Shown: piece after piece, positions 17,825 to 26,946 of the stretch
Layout: every line of letters begins with the position of its first letter
Numbering within the stretch: position 1 is the stretch's first letter
Assembly (NCBI GenBank): GCA_016713535.1
Contig: JADJOY010000043.1
Location: 1-64,000 of the forward strand
Source: Deltaproteobacteria bacterium
GTDB lineage: Bacteria; JADJOY01
Length of the DNA stretch: 64,000 nt
Reading direction: 5' to 3'
The notes under the pieces: generated by a model
What the model was told of the DNA's origin: nothing
What the model saw: only the letters and a program-made list of their open reading frames with translations
Database searches by the model: none
Translations under genes and position numbers: made by a program

Positions 17825-19987
17825 TCAGTGCGGATCCACCTCACACGACCACGCGCCGGCGGCCGGCAGGTAACAGTGCGTCACGTAGTCCATCACCATG
17901 CGGTCGGTGTTGAAGCGCCACCCGAGGGTGCGCACCGCGCGCTTGACCCGCGCCAGCCAGCGCACCGGCAGCCCCCACGAGTCACGCTCGTAGAAGAGCG
18001 GCACGATCTCTTCCTCGAGCACCCGCATCAGGTCCGCGGCGTCGCGCTCCTCTTGCACCTGCGAGGAGACGTGCACCTCGCCCGAGCCGATCGCGAAGCC
18101 GTTCTGGCCGTCGTAGCCCTCGGGGAACCAGCCGTCGAGGATCGAGAAGTTGCGGCCGCCGTTGAGCAGCACCTTCTGGCCGCTGGTGCCGCTCGCCTCC
18201 AGCGGGCGCGTCGGAGTGTTGAGCCACACGTCCACGCCCTGCACCAGGTGCCGCGCGACGTTGATGTCGAAATCGTCGATGAAGGCGAGGCGGCCCTGGA
18301 ACGCCGGGTCCGACATCGCGTGGCGGATCTCGCGGATCAGGCCCTTGCCGATCTCGTCGTGCGGGTGCGCCTTGCCGGCGAAGATGATCTGCACCGGGCG
18401 CGACGAGTTGGTCAGGATCCGCTTGAGCCGCTCGCGATCACGCAGGATCAGCGTGGCGCGCTTGTACTGCGCGAAGCGGCGCGCGAAGCCGATCGTGAGC
18501 ACGTTGGGATCGAACGCGTCCGCCACCATCGTCGCCACGTCCGGATCCAGCCCGTCGGCGTGCTCGCCTTGCTGGACGAGCCGCCGCCGCACGAAGCGCA
18601 CCAGCTTCGACTTGAGGATCTGGAGCGTCCCCCAGAGCTCGATGTCGGGCACCTCGTCGATCCCCATCCACGTCTCGGGGTGCGCCAGGTGCACCGGCCA
18701 GTTGGCGCGCAGGTGGCGGTCGTAGAGGACCCGCATCTCGGGCGCGAGCCAGGTGGGCACGTGCACGCCGTTGGTGACGTGGCCGATCGGCACCTCCTGC
18801 TCGCCGTGGTGCGGCCACAGCGAGTGCCACATGCGCCGCGTGACGCGTCCGTGGAGCGCGCTCACGCCGTTCGACTTGGTGGCGCACTTGAGCGCGAGCA
18901 CCGTCATGCAGAACGGCTCGCCGGCGTCCTGCGGGTTGACGCGACCAAGCGACATGAACCCCTCGCGGCTGAGACCGAGGCTCTCGCGCAGGCCGACGAG
19001 GTGGGCCTCCACCTGGTCCGGCTCGAAGCGGTCATGCCCCGCTTCCACCGGCGTGTGGGTGGTGAACACCACCTTCTGGCGTACCTCGCGCATGGCATCG
19101 GCGAAGCTCATGCCGTCCTCGTGCATGCGCTGCCGCGCCAGCTCGAGGACCGCGAACGCGCTGTGGCCTTCGTTGAGGTGAACCACCCCCGGCACGATGC
19201 CGAGCGCCTTGAGCGCGATCACGCCGCCGACGCCGAGGAGGATCTCCTGACGGATGCGGGTCTCGCGGTCGCCGCCGTAGAGCCGCGTGCCCACCGCGCG
19301 GTCGCGCTCGTCGTTCTCGGGGACGTGCGGGTCGAGCAGCACCAGGCTCGCGCGGCCGACGTCGACGCGCCACACGCGGGCGCGGATCACCGAGCCGTTC
19401 GAGCCGACCGGCACCTCGATCGTGACCTTGCGGCCGTCCTTGCCGATCGCCTCGCGGACCGGCTGCACCGCCGAGTCGAAGTTCGCGTAGGTCTCGCGCT
19501 GGTACCCCGAGCGATCGATCCACTGCCGGAAGTAGCCCTCGCGATAGAGAAGGCTCACACCCACCAGCGGGAGGCCGAGATCCGACGCGCTCTTGATGTG
19601 ATCGCCGGCGAGCACTCCCAGACCACCCGAGTAGAGCGGTAGCGACTCGTGCAGGCCGAACTCCGCCGAGAAGTACGCGACCGGGCGCGCCAGCAAGGCA
19701 CCGGCATGCGCGATCGCCCAGGTGCGGGTGTCGGTCAGGTAGGTCTCGAGGCTGCGGTAGGCACCCTCGATGCGCGCGTTCAGCTCGAGGTCGTGGGAGC
19801 GCTCGATGATGAGCGCGTCGCTCATGCTGCGCAGCATCGCGACCGGGTTGTGATCACACCGCCGCCACAGATCGGGGTCGAGCTGGCGGAACACCTGGAT
19901 CACCTCGGGATGCCACGCCCACCACAGGTTCTGGGAGAGGCGCTCCAGCTTGAGGCGCAAGAGCTTCGCTTCGTCGCGGGTGATCAT
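17825..19987 (-). CDS. glgP: Alpha-glucan (glycogen/maltodextrin) phosphorylase, short GT35 type
   Basis: Releases glucose-1-phosphate from alpha-1,4-glucans using pyridoxal phosphate. The 720-residue length and the N-terminal DUF3417-like region (LSQNLWWAWHPEV) fit the short alpha-glucan phosphorylase group. VAYFSAEFGLHESLPLYSGG and VTNGVHVPTW are conserved substrate-site blocks. The PLP region reads RPLEASGTSGQKVLLNGG, in which the lysine expected to carry PLP is present. ATG 19987 was chosen because family similarity begins there; the in-frame start 90 nt upstream adds unconserved sequence. It stands alone, with no glgA, glgB or glgX beside it, and ends at a pair of hairpins. Confidence 0.92.
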   Translation of the reverse strand: MITRDEAKLLRLKLERLSQNLWWAWHPEVIQVFRQLDPDLWRRCDHNPVAMLRSMSDALIIERSHDLELNARIEGAYRSLETYLTDTRTWAIAHAGALLARPVAYFSAEFGLHESLPLYSGGLGVLAGDHIKSASDLGLPLVGVSLLYREGYFRQWIDRSGYQRETYANFDSAVQPVREAIGKDGRKVTIEVPVGSNGSVIRARVWRVDVGRASLVLLDPHVPENDERDRAVGTRLYGGDRETRIRQEILLGVGGVIALKALGIVPGVVHLNEGHSAFAVLELARQRMHEDGMSFADAMREVRQKVVFTTHTPVEAGHDRFEPDQVEAHLVGLRESLGLSREGFMSLGRVNPQDAGEPFCMTVLALKCATKSNGVSALHGRVTRRMWHSLWPHHGEQEVPIGHVTNGVHVPTWLAPEMRVLYDRHLRANWPVHLAHPETWMGIDEVPDIELWGTLQILKSKLVRFVRRRLVQQGEHADGLDPDVATMVADAFDPNVLTIGFARRFAQYKRATLILRDRERLKRILTNSSRPVQIIFAGKAHPHDEIGKGLIREIRHAMSDPAFQGRLAFIDDFDINVARHLVQGVDVWLNTPTRPLEASGTSGQKVLLNGGRNFSILDGWFPEGYDGQNGFAIGSGEVHVSSQVQEERDAADLMRVLEEEIVPLFYERDSWGLPVRWLARVKRAVRTLGWRFNTDRMVMDYVTHCYLPAAGAWSCEVDPH

Positions 19988-20245
19988 GGCGGGGAACCTG
20001 GGCTTTCCTGGCGTGCCGACCTCGCGGGCTGCACGCGCGAGCGATGGGTCGAGCCAAACGAGCGGTGTGACGCCCAAGCACGTCCCGGGCCAGGAACGTG
20101 AAGGGCGGCGCGCACTCTAGCTCCGGCGCACAGCGGGAAAAATGGCCCCACGCATGGATTTTGTGACGTGGGACGCAGGGACCAGCGACTGGCCCGTCGG
20201 GACCAGCCGGCGACTTGCTCGCGGCTCGGCAGCGCCGCCCGCCGA

Positions 20246-21574
20246 TCAGCTCGGACGGCGGATCTCGGCGGTGATCTCGCGGTCGTCGTCGACGGTCGCG
20301 ACGTTCCCGCCGGCGGCCTTGCTCTGGTAGAGCGCGGCGTCCGCCGCGGCGAGCAGCGCGGCGACGTCGTGGAGCGGCGTGCGACCGAGCGCGATCCCCA
20401 CGCTGGCGCCCACCTGGACCACCTGCGCCTCGAGCTGGATCGGGCGCCGGACCGCGTCGATCAGCTTGCGACCCAGCGCGAGCGCCTCGCCTCGCGCGCG
20501 CACCCCGAACTGGATCACCACGAACTCGTCGCCGCCCATGCGCACCGTGAGGTCCTCGCGGCGCGTGGTCTGCACCAGCCGCTCGGCGACGATCTTGAGG
20601 ACCTCGTCGCCCGCCTGATGGCCGAGGGTGTCGTTGACGCCCTTGAAGAGATCGAGATCGATGAAGTGGACCGCCACCAGCTCGTCCGAGTGACGGCGCC
20701 CATCGTGACGCAGCCGCTCGAGCCGCTCGACCAGGTGCTCGCGGTTCGAGAGCCCCGTGAGCCCGTCGTGGAAGGCGAGGTGCCTGAGCTTCTCGAACTC
20801 CTGCTGATCCGTGAGGTCCTGGAGCACGCCCTCGAAGACGGGCTCGCGGCCGCGCGGGCGTGGGATCGGGCGGCCGCGCAGGACGGCCCGGAAACGCGAG
20901 CCGTCCCCGCGCACCATCTCGAGCTCGCAGCGAAGCTCGCGGCGTGGCGAGGACGAGTCGAGCATCCCGCGCACCGCCGCGTGGCAAGCCGGATCGACCA
21001 GCTCGAGGAACTCGTCCAGCGTCGATGGCAACCGGCGATCCTTCCTCCAGCCGAGCATCGCGCGCGCGACCTCGTCGAGCCGGAAGCGGCCCGCGCCCGG
21101 GTCCCACGACCAGCCCGCCACCGACGCGACATGCTGGAGGTCGCGCGCTCGCGCCTCCGCGCGCGTCAGCGCGTCGAGCGCGCGGCGGCGCTCCACGAGG
21201 CTCCACACCCGCCTCGCTACGCGCTCGATCATCTGCGCGTCGTCCGGCCCGTACGGCGCCTCCTTGTTCCCCACCCCCATCAGCATCCGGCTCTGACCGT
21301 TCACCATCACCGGCACGCCGAGATGCCGGACCAGGTGCGCGTGACCCGCGGGGTAGCCGCGCCGGTCGGGGAGCGAGGGGTAGTCGTTGTGGATCACCGG
21401 CACGCCGAGGCGCGCCGTGTCCGCCCACACCCCTGCCGCGTCGATCGGGTAGTGGCGATCGAAGACCGCGGTGCAGTACTGCAAGGTGCTGCGGGACCAG
21501 GTCACCAGCTCGATCGTCGACTGGTCGTCGTTGACGAAGTGCAGGTAGCCGATCTCGCTATCAGTCAGCTCCAC
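20246..21574 (-). CDS. GAF-PAS-GGDEF diguanylate cyclase-like protein, true start unclear
   Basis: Predicted cyclic-di-GMP synthase. An N-terminal GAF domain (SEIGYLHFVNDDQ onward) is followed by a PAS-like region (GWSWDPGAGRFRLDEVARAMLGW) and a C-terminal GGDEF domain. The active-site loop is MGGDEF, with DLFKGVNDTLGHQAGDEVL before it. There is no RxxD inhibitory site immediately upstream of the loop (five residues before GGDEF reads DLTVRM). The nearest in-frame start is GTG 21574, but GAF-like coding sequence continues upstream in the same frame to about 21665 (LAVHVELLELACTADEQQIV) with no start codon. Either a rare start or a one-base deletion near 21640-21665 is likely; ATG 21699 in another frame is a candidate. 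Confidence 0.85.
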   Translation of the reverse strand: MELTDSEIGYLHFVNDDQSTIELVTWSRSTLQYCTAVFDRHYPIDAAGVWADTARLGVPVIHNDYPSLPDRRGYPAGHAHLVRHLGVPVMVNGQSRMLMGVGNKEAPYGPDDAQMIERVARRVWSLVERRRALDALTRAEARARDLQHVASVAGWSWDPGAGRFRLDEVARAMLGWRKDRRLPSTLDEFLELVDPACHAAVRGMLDSSSPRRELRCELEMVRGDGSRFRAVLRGRPIPRPRGREPVFEGVLQDLTDQQEFEKLRHLAFHDGLTGLSNREHLVERLERLRHDGRRHSDELVAVHFIDLDLFKGVNDTLGHQAGDEVLKIVAERLVQTTRREDLTVRMGGDEFVVIQFGVRARGEALALGRKLIDAVRRPIQLEAQVVQVGASVGIALGRTPLHDVAALLAAADAALYQSKAAGGNVATVDDDREITAEIRRPS

Positions 21575-21902
21575 GGCGAGGTCGATGCCGCGCTGGACGA
21601 TCTGCTGCTCGTCGGCCGTACACGCCAGCTCGAGCAGCTCGACGTGGACGGCAAGCTCGCGCGGACCTGGCGGCGCTTCGGACGTGGCGATGTCGGCATC
21701 TCCCCGACAACCGATGGTAGTTCCCTAATCTCGCTCGGTCCACAATGACCGAGCGCCGGCGAGCGACCGCGTCGCATCGGCGAGCGACCGATTGCCGCCC
21801 GCGAACCCGCGGGCGCCGCGGCCGCCGAGCCGGCCCGCGCGGTCTACCTCCCTGCGAGCGACTGTGTTATCTAAGCCGACCGCGCCCGCAAGGCGAGCGC
21901 AT
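21575..21902. other. Upstream region of the GGDEF gene and leader of tRNA-His
   Basis: The first 90 bases read in frame as the missing N-terminal part of the GAF domain. The frame closes at a TAG at about 21724-21726 on the minus strand. The rest, up to the tRNA, shows no gene. A possible -10-like sequence (TTATCT) sits about 30 nt before the tRNA, without a clear -35 box. Confidence 0.4.
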
Positions 21903-21903
21903 G

Positions 21904-21980
21904 GTGGGTGTAGCTCAGTCGGTTAGAGCGCCAGGTTGTGGCCCTGGAGGTCGCCGGTTCGAACCCGGTCACTCACCCCA
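21904..21980 (+). tRNA. tRNA-His (GTG anticodon)
   Basis: A full cloverleaf can be drawn. The acceptor stem is GTGGGTG with CACTCAC, the D-stem GCTC/GAGC, the anticodon stem CCAGG/CCTGG with loop TTGTGGC (anticodon GTG), and the T-stem GCCGG/CCGGT with loop TTCGAAC. CCA is encoded. The extra G at 21903 can pair with C73 at 21977, the hallmark G-1 identity element of tRNA-His. A terminator follows at 21993. Confidence 0.97.
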
Positions 21981-21992
21981 GACGAGACGTAG

Positions 21993-22021
21993 GCCGTCGG
22001 GATCCTCTCCCGGCGGCTTTT
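21993..22021 (+). terminator. Intrinsic terminator of tRNA-His
   Basis: A 10-bp stem (GCCGTCGGGA with TCCCGGCGGC, one T-G pair) and a 5-nt loop are followed by TTTT. It begins 12 nt after the tRNA CCA. This is the only hairpin in the window with a classical T-tract. Confidence 0.85.
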
Positions 22022-22149
22022 CTGCGTCGGCACAGGTAGGGGTTTCGCAATCATCCCGAGCGGTTCGCGGGAAGTCACCGTGAGCTGACCGTCCGCCCTT
22101 CTCGGGTCGACGAACGCAGCGACCGACGCCGTCGGCTAGACTCGTCCCC

Positions 22150-22329
22150 ATGACGACACGTGAAGGACGAGCGAATTCGATACCGAACGCCGGCACGAGC
22201 CGGGACGCCGAGATCGCGGCCCTCTTGGGAGTCGACCTGATCGAGAGCATCGCGATCGATCTGGACCTCCCGAAGGCGCCACGGCCCCGTTCAGCACCGA
22301 GCGCAGAGCCTGCGACGCACTGGTCCTGA
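22150..22329 (+). CDS. Possible small ORF, 59 residues
   Basis: Begins MTTREGRANS and contains IAALLGVDLIESIAIDLDLP, a plausible amphipathic helix, then a Pro/Ala-rich tail. Codon use (ATA, AAT, ACA, CGA) is unlike neighbouring genes. Its stop is directly followed by another small frame in the same direction (ATG 22332). It is not recognised and could be a remnant. Confidence 0.22.
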   Translation: MTTREGRANSIPNAGTSRDAEIAALLGVDLIESIAIDLDLPKAPRPRSAPSAEPATHWS

Positions 22330-22331
22330 GG

Positions 22332-22517
22332 ATGGGCGCTCTGGGCTATTCGATGCGGGAAGCGCGGCGAGGCTTTCCGCCGGATGACCCGCTAGCGGTG
22401 TACGCCAGCTTCTCCCGTTCGCTGCGCGAGGGTGGGCCTTCGCCTCGGGTGAAGGGGCAGGACCACAGCGACGCGGTCTCCGGGGCGGCGCTGGCCGCAC
22501 TCCTTCACTGGCGATGA
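22332..22517 (+). CDS. Possible small ORF, 61 residues
   Basis: Begins MGALGYSMREARRGFPPDD and ends ALAALLHWR. TGAGG lies just before the ATG. Third-position GC is lower than in surrounding genes. It is not recognised; with the previous small frame it may be the remains of a mobile or horizontally acquired gene. Confidence 0.22.
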   Translation: MGALGYSMREARRGFPPDDPLAVYASFSRSLREGGPSPRVKGQDHSDAVSGAALAALLHWR

Positions 22518-22915
22518 ACGGCGCCAGTGCCGCTCGGTTCCCCGCGGCTTTTCCGCGCTGAGCACCACGCTCCCAGCCGCCGCGCCCCGCCGACAACAGA
22601 GCGACGGTGGCCGCTGCTCAGTGGGCACGGTGATCCCTGCAGGCGCGCTGGGAATCGCCTTGGTGGCGAGCGTCCCAGCTGCGCGAGTGGCCTCCAGGTT
22701 CTCCTCGGGGACTGGCTGCGAAGCGGCCCGAAGTGAGCGCACCCGGCTCCGCTCGGGCGCGCGAATGCCGGCATCCGCCGTGAGCAACGTGCGCGCACGC
22801 GCTGGCACCGGACACCGGCGCGCGGTGCGTATGCAAACGCCGGTGGTGCCGAGGAGGTCGCGGTGCTCGGCGCGGTAGACCAGCAGCACGGTCCGACGCT
22901 CGGGGTGCCTCGCGA

Positions 22916-24487
22916 TCATCCCTGGAGAACGAACGGGTCGACGGGCACGCGAGGCGCCTCGCCTCGCGCGTGCGCCGCCTCCTCGATGGCGACCAGCACC
23001 GCGAGCACGACGGACTCGTGCCACGGACGACCGACGACCTGCACCGCGACCGGCAGCCCGGCGCTGCGGGCCGCGACCGCCGCCGCGCGCCGCTCGAACC
23101 GGTCACCGTCGAGAGGAAGGTGCGCCTCGCTGGCGCGCACCCGGGTCGCCGGCACCACGCCGCCGGGGAACCCGGTCAGGTTGAAGCGTCCGAAGTAGGA
23201 GAAGATGAGAGAGAAGTCATGGTCCATGCCGATGGGTACCGCCGGCGAGGCCGACGCAGGCAGAATCAGGGCGTCCAGGCGCTCGTCTCTCCACCAGTCG
23301 ATCTCGGCCGCCACGCGCCGCGTGCGCTCGTCGGCAAGCCGCCACAGCGCGGCCGCGCGGCGCTCGCCGGTCGAGCGAACGATCCACGCGAGGCGTTCCT
23401 CGCCGGCCCCGTCGAGCCCCCACGCCACCGCCCGTCTCGCCCAGCGCGGCACGCTGCCCGCGGCCCACAGCGTCCGTAACGCTGGCACCGGCGGCTCGCC
23501 CGCGAAGGCCTCCTTCAGCGTCCGCATACCGTCACTGCTCGTGCCCGCCAGGTAGCAGGCCACGATCTCCGCCTGATCCGGCAGGGTCACCTCGACGAGC
23601 TCGGCACCGAGCGCCACGAGGCTGTCGCGCGCCTCGTGGACCGCGCGGCGCATCGCGGGCGCGGGCGGGAAGAAGCCATCCTCGCCGCACCAGCCGATGC
23701 GAAGCGCCGCGACGTCGATTCCCTCGTGCGGCACCGCATCGAGCGGGGCCACGCGTGCATCGAGGCCCGCCAGGCGCCCGGCCGAGACGGCCTCGAAGAA
23801 GAGCGCCAGGTCGCGGGCCGAGCGGGCCATCGGCCCGACCTGGGCGCGCACGATCTCCTGACCGCGCAGCGGCGAGCGCAGGCCCCGGTTCGGCCAGCGG
23901 TCGAGGGTTGGCTTCAGGCCCGCCACCCCGCAGAAGGCCGCGGGGAAGCGGATCGACCCGCCGAGGTCGGTGCCGAGCCCGAGCACGCTCGCGCCGCTCG
24001 CGAGCAGCGCCGCTTCGCCCCCGCTCGAGCCGCCGGTCACGTGCGCCCCGCTCCACGGATTGTGCGTCCGTCCGAACGGGCGGTTCGAACAGTCCATGGG
24101 AACGAGCGCCTGGGGCACGTTCGACTTGCCGAGCACCACCGCGCCCGCCGCCCGCACCGCCTCGACGATGGCGGCGTCCCGCCCCGCGCGATGAGAACGG
24201 AGATGCGCGAAGCCCATCGTGCTGGGCAGGCCAGCGACGTCGACGTTGTCCTTCACGGTGATCGGCAGACCGTGGAGAGGGCCGCGCACTCCCTGCCGGG
24301 CACGATCGCGATCGGCGCGCCGCGCCTCGGCGAGCGCCTCGTCGCGGAGGCGCACCGTGAAGCCGTTCACCCGTGGCTCGGTCTCGTCGGCGCGCGCGAT
24401 GAGCGAGCGCACGACCTCCTCCGAGGAAAACTCGCCGCGCGAGAGCCCGTCCCGGAGCGCTCGCGCGTCGAGACGATCGAGTCTCAC
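22916..24487 (-). CDS. Amidase-signature (FAAH-like) hydrolase
   Basis: Amide-bond hydrolase with a Ser-Ser-Lys triad, 523 residues. The catalytic Lys is in LPITVKDNVDV, the bridging Ser in GGSSGGEAALL, and the nucleophile in GTDLGGSIRFPAAFCGV. The C-terminal part (LILPASASPAVPIG and FNLTGFPGGVVPATRV) resembles the fatty-acid-amide-hydrolase side of the family rather than GatA. The GTG 24487 start overlaps the alpha/beta-hydrolase stop as GTGA. It is the last gene of the TetR-SDR-hydrolase-amidase operon, which suggests degradation of an acyl amide or lipid ester. Substrate is inferred only from family and context. Confidence 0.88.
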   Translation of the reverse strand: MRLDRLDARALRDGLSRGEFSSEEVVRSLIARADETEPRVNGFTVRLRDEALAEARRADRDRARQGVRGPLHGLPITVKDNVDVAGLPSTMGFAHLRSHRAGRDAAIVEAVRAAGAVVLGKSNVPQALVPMDCSNRPFGRTHNPWSGAHVTGGSSGGEAALLASGASVLGLGTDLGGSIRFPAAFCGVAGLKPTLDRWPNRGLRSPLRGQEIVRAQVGPMARSARDLALFFEAVSAGRLAGLDARVAPLDAVPHEGIDVAALRIGWCGEDGFFPPAPAMRRAVHEARDSLVALGAELVEVTLPDQAEIVACYLAGTSSDGMRTLKEAFAGEPPVPALRTLWAAGSVPRWARRAVAWGLDGAGEERLAWIVRSTGERRAAALWRLADERTRRVAAEIDWWRDERLDALILPASASPAVPIGMDHDFSLIFSYFGRFNLTGFPGGVVPATRVRASEAHLPLDGDRFERRAAAVAARSAGLPVAVQVVGRPWHESVVLAVLVAIEEAAHARGEAPRVPVDPFVLQG

Positions 24488-25485
24488 GCGGCCCCCGCGC
24501 TCCGCCGGACGGACGTGCGCTCGATCCACGCGGCGACGTCGGGCACGACGGCGTCGACATGATCGACGATGAGGTAGTGCGGCAGCCCGGGATACAAGGC
24601 GAGCTCCTTCTCGCAGCGCAGTCGGTCGTAGAGCGAGCGCACGTAGTCGGTCGGGAAGATCGTGTCCGCACCGGCTTGCAGCACCAGTACCGGCACGCGG
24701 ACCTCCTCGATCGATCGGGGCAGCGGAGCCATGGCGAGGGACGCGAGGGTCCGGAGGCGTACGAACGGCACCGTGAGCGGATCGATCCTCATCACCTCGG
24801 CGGCGCTGCCGAACCCTTGCACCGGCTCGCGGCGCAGGTCGAGGTACGCCGCCATCGGCACCGGCAGCCCCGGCCACAGCCGCGCCGTGGCGGCGATCGC
24901 CGGCCGCGCGAGCCGCGCCATGAACGGTGCGCGCGTGAGGCACGCGCTCGCGGGATCCGCGAGGTCCGCGAGGTTGTGGCAGATCACGCTCGCGACGTGC
25001 CGGCTCGCGCCTGGCTCGGCCGCCAGATAGAAGGCCGCGATGCCGCCCTGGCTCGAGCCCGCGACGTGGATCGGCCCGGGCCAGCGGTCGCTCGCCCACC
25101 GCACCACCGCCCACAGGTCCGCCACGAGCTCGCCGACCGTGTAGCTCCCTCGCGCCCCGCCGCTCTGCCCGTGCCCGCGCGGGTCGTAGGCGACGACGTT
25201 GAAGCCGCGCTCCGAGAGCCCCACCAGGAACGGACCGTAGAGCAGCCCGTAGGCGTTCGTACCGGGCGCGAACACCACGACCGGGGCATCCGGAGCGCGC
25301 TCGAGGACGTCGAGGTGGAGATGTGGCCCCTCTCGGACGATCCGGTGCGACTCGAACCGGTCGAACCAGGGCTGCACGCCGCGACGCTCGGCGAGCCAGT
25401 GGAAGTGCCGTCGGAGCGCCGCCCTCCGGTCGTGTGCGCCGGCGTCGGGCTCTCGCCATCCCAGCATCGAGGCGAAGCTGGCCAT
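24484..25485 (-). CDS. Alpha/beta-hydrolase (lysophospholipase-like)
   Basis: Serine hydrolase of 333 residues. The oxyanion region is VFAPGTNAYG, the nucleophile elbow GSSQGG (GxSxG), the acidic region LVLQAGADTIFP, and the catalytic His is probably in the PGLPHYLIVDH segment. The block AYDPRGHGQSGG is typical of monoglyceride lipase/lysophospholipase relatives. It starts at ATG 25485, 3 nt after the SDR stop. No signal peptide is seen. Likely substrates are esters or acyl lipids processed together with the amidase. Confidence 0.86.
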   Translation of the reverse strand: MASFASMLGWREPDAGAHDRRAALRRHFHWLAERRGVQPWFDRFESHRIVREGPHLHLDVLERAPDAPVVVFAPGTNAYGLLYGPFLVGLSERGFNVVAYDPRGHGQSGGARGSYTVGELVADLWAVVRWASDRWPGPIHVAGSSQGGIAAFYLAAEPGASRHVASVICHNLADLADPASACLTRAPFMARLARPAIAATARLWPGLPVPMAAYLDLRREPVQGFGSAAEVMRIDPLTVPFVRLRTLASLAMAPLPRSIEEVRVPVLVLQAGADTIFPTDYVRSLYDRLRCEKELALYPGLPHYLIVDHVDAVVPDVAAWIERTSVRRSAGAA

Positions 25486-25488
25486 CGC

Positions 25489-26289
25489 TCAGAGTCGGTG
25501 TCGGCGCATGCGCGCCATGTAACGCCGCGCCGCCCAGTCGACGAGCGACGGGCTCAGGCGCTCGAGCATCCACAGCGCCCGCGCGGTGCGTGTGACGACG
25601 ATCACCGCGCGGTTGCGCGCGACGCCACGCAGCACGATCTCGGCGCAGCGCTCCGGAGTGATCCCCGGGGGCAGGAGGTCGAGAACCGCGCCGCGTTCGA
25701 AACCGACGATCCGGCTGGTCTGCCAGATCGAGGTCTCGATCTTGCCGGGACAGACGACGCTCACCCGGACGCCGAGACCCGCCGCCTCCGCGCGCAGGGT
25801 GCGAGACAGACCGACCACCGCATACTTGCTCGCGACGTACGAAGCCTCGCCCGGCAACGGAATCAGCCCGGCCACCGAGCCTGTGTTCACGATGTGGCCG
25901 TGACCCTGCGCGACCATGACCGGGTAGGCGGCGGCGACACCGTGGACGATCCCATGGAGGTTCACGTCGATGACGCGCCGCCAGTCGTCGTCGGTATGGT
26001 CGCGTACCTCACCGCCGATGCCGATCCCGGCGTTGTTGAACAGGTAGTCGATGCGCCCCTCGCGCTCCACGACATCCTGCACCAGCCGTTCGACCGCACC
26101 GCGATCCGTCACGTCGACCCGGGCCGTCGTGATTCCGTGTAGCGCTGCGCCGACCCGCGCGAGACCGTCGACGTCGCGGTCCGCGAGCGTGACGCGCGCG
26201 CCGCGGCGATCCAGGGCAGCGCCGAGCGCGCGGCCGATCCCGGACGCTCCTCCCGTGACGATGCAAACCGCGTCGCTGTACGGGCTCAC
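25489..26289 (-). CDS. Short-chain dehydrogenase/reductase
   Basis: Classical SDR oxidoreductase, 266 residues. The coenzyme loop is TGGASGIGRAL, the structural motif NNAGIG, the catalytic Ser in NTGSVAGL, and the YxxxK pair in YVASKYA. Asp in LADRDVDG after beta-strand 2 suggests a preference for NAD(H). The start is GTG 26289, inside the TetR stop (GTGA overlap), so translation is coupled to the regulator. It probably oxidises or reduces the alcohol or ketone part of the substrate handled by the hydrolases downstream. Confidence 0.9.
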   Translation of the reverse strand: MSPYSDAVCIVTGGASGIGRALGAALDRRGARVTLADRDVDGLARVGAALHGITTARVDVTDRGAVERLVQDVVEREGRIDYLFNNAGIGIGGEVRDHTDDDWRRVIDVNLHGIVHGVAAAYPVMVAQGHGHIVNTGSVAGLIPLPGEASYVASKYAVVGLSRTLRAEAAGLGVRVSVVCPGKIETSIWQTSRIVGFERGAVLDLLPPGITPERCAEIVLRGVARNRAVIVVTRTARALWMLERLSPSLVDWAARRYMARMRRHRL

Positions 26290-26946
26290 GCGTCCCCCGT
26301 CTCGCCTCGGAGGTACGCGACGACCATCCGGGTGAGCTGCTCCGCGAGCTCCTCGCCGGCGAACGGGGACGCCACGCCAGGCGTGTCGCCGTACAGCACG
26401 TCGTGGTCGAGGAACGCGAGCACCACGTGCACCGCGAGCTCGGCCGCGCGTCCGGCGCTCGACGCGTCGAAGCCGTCCGGACCGGACGCGACGAGACGCG
26501 CGAGGGCACGGGCGACGTCACGGTGGAACGCGATCGCGTCGGCCCAGCCGGAGGGGTGGGACGCGGCGTGCGCGACGAAGGCGGCGATGAGGCGTCGGTC
26601 GGCGGCGTAGTAGGCGACCAGGTGGGTCATCACCGCCTCCACCCGCTCTCGCAGCGGCCTCGTCGTGGCCGCGTCTGCGTCGGCCGCGAGCCCGATCGCC
26701 CCCCGCACGGCGCTCAGCCTCCGGCGGTGGAGCACGCGAAGCATCTCGTCCTTGTCGCGGAACCGGCCGTAGAAGCTCCCCGACGGACGACCGGGCCGCC
26801 TCGACGACGTCCGCGACGGACACGGACGCGATGCCCCGGTCAGAGATCAGGGCCTCGGCGGCATCGAGCAGGCGCGCCAGTGTCTGCTGGCTCCGTGCCT
26901 GCTTCGGACGGCCCGCCGGGTGCGTCCAGGGCTGTGAGTGCGCCAT
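26286..26946 (-). CDS. TetR/AcrR-family regulator, apparent +1 frameshift
   Basis: DNA-binding repressor, about 219 residues once repaired. The N-terminal helix-turn-helix region reads RLLDAAEALISDRGIASVSVADVVEAA, then GSFYGRFRDKDEML in the next frame, the usual TetR recognition-helix pattern. The frame change sits in a run of four C (plus strand) at 26778-26781; removing one base joins the parts. The C-terminal ligand domain ends at 26286 and overlaps the SDR start. ATG 26946 is directly preceded by a 17-bp palindrome, so it almost certainly represses its own operon. Ligand unknown. Confidence 0.85.

Larger units (their letters stand above)
22022..22915. other. Low-coding 0.9-kb stretch beside tRNA-His
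   Basis: No confident gene. Compared with neighbours, codons such as ATA, AAT, CGA and GGA appear in the only frames that look open, so third-position GC is lower. Two adjacent small plus-strand frames (22150-22329 and 22332-22517) are listed separately with low confidence. The remainder up to the amidase stop reads as Arg/Ser/Ala-rich sequence in all frames. Its position next to a tRNA would fit a decayed integrated element, but no repeat of the tRNA 3' end was found by eye. Confidence 0.35.

Noticed and set aside
17579-19642. Long plus-strand open frame opposite the glucan phosphorylase
   Set aside because: It is antisense to a full-length conserved enzyme; its translation is Arg/His/Val-rich without domains, as expected in high-GC DNA.
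22392-23024. Minus-strand open frame next to the amidase
   Set aside because: It overlaps the amidase end, has no start with a ribosome site and its translation is biased Arg/Ala/Ser without a recognisable pattern.
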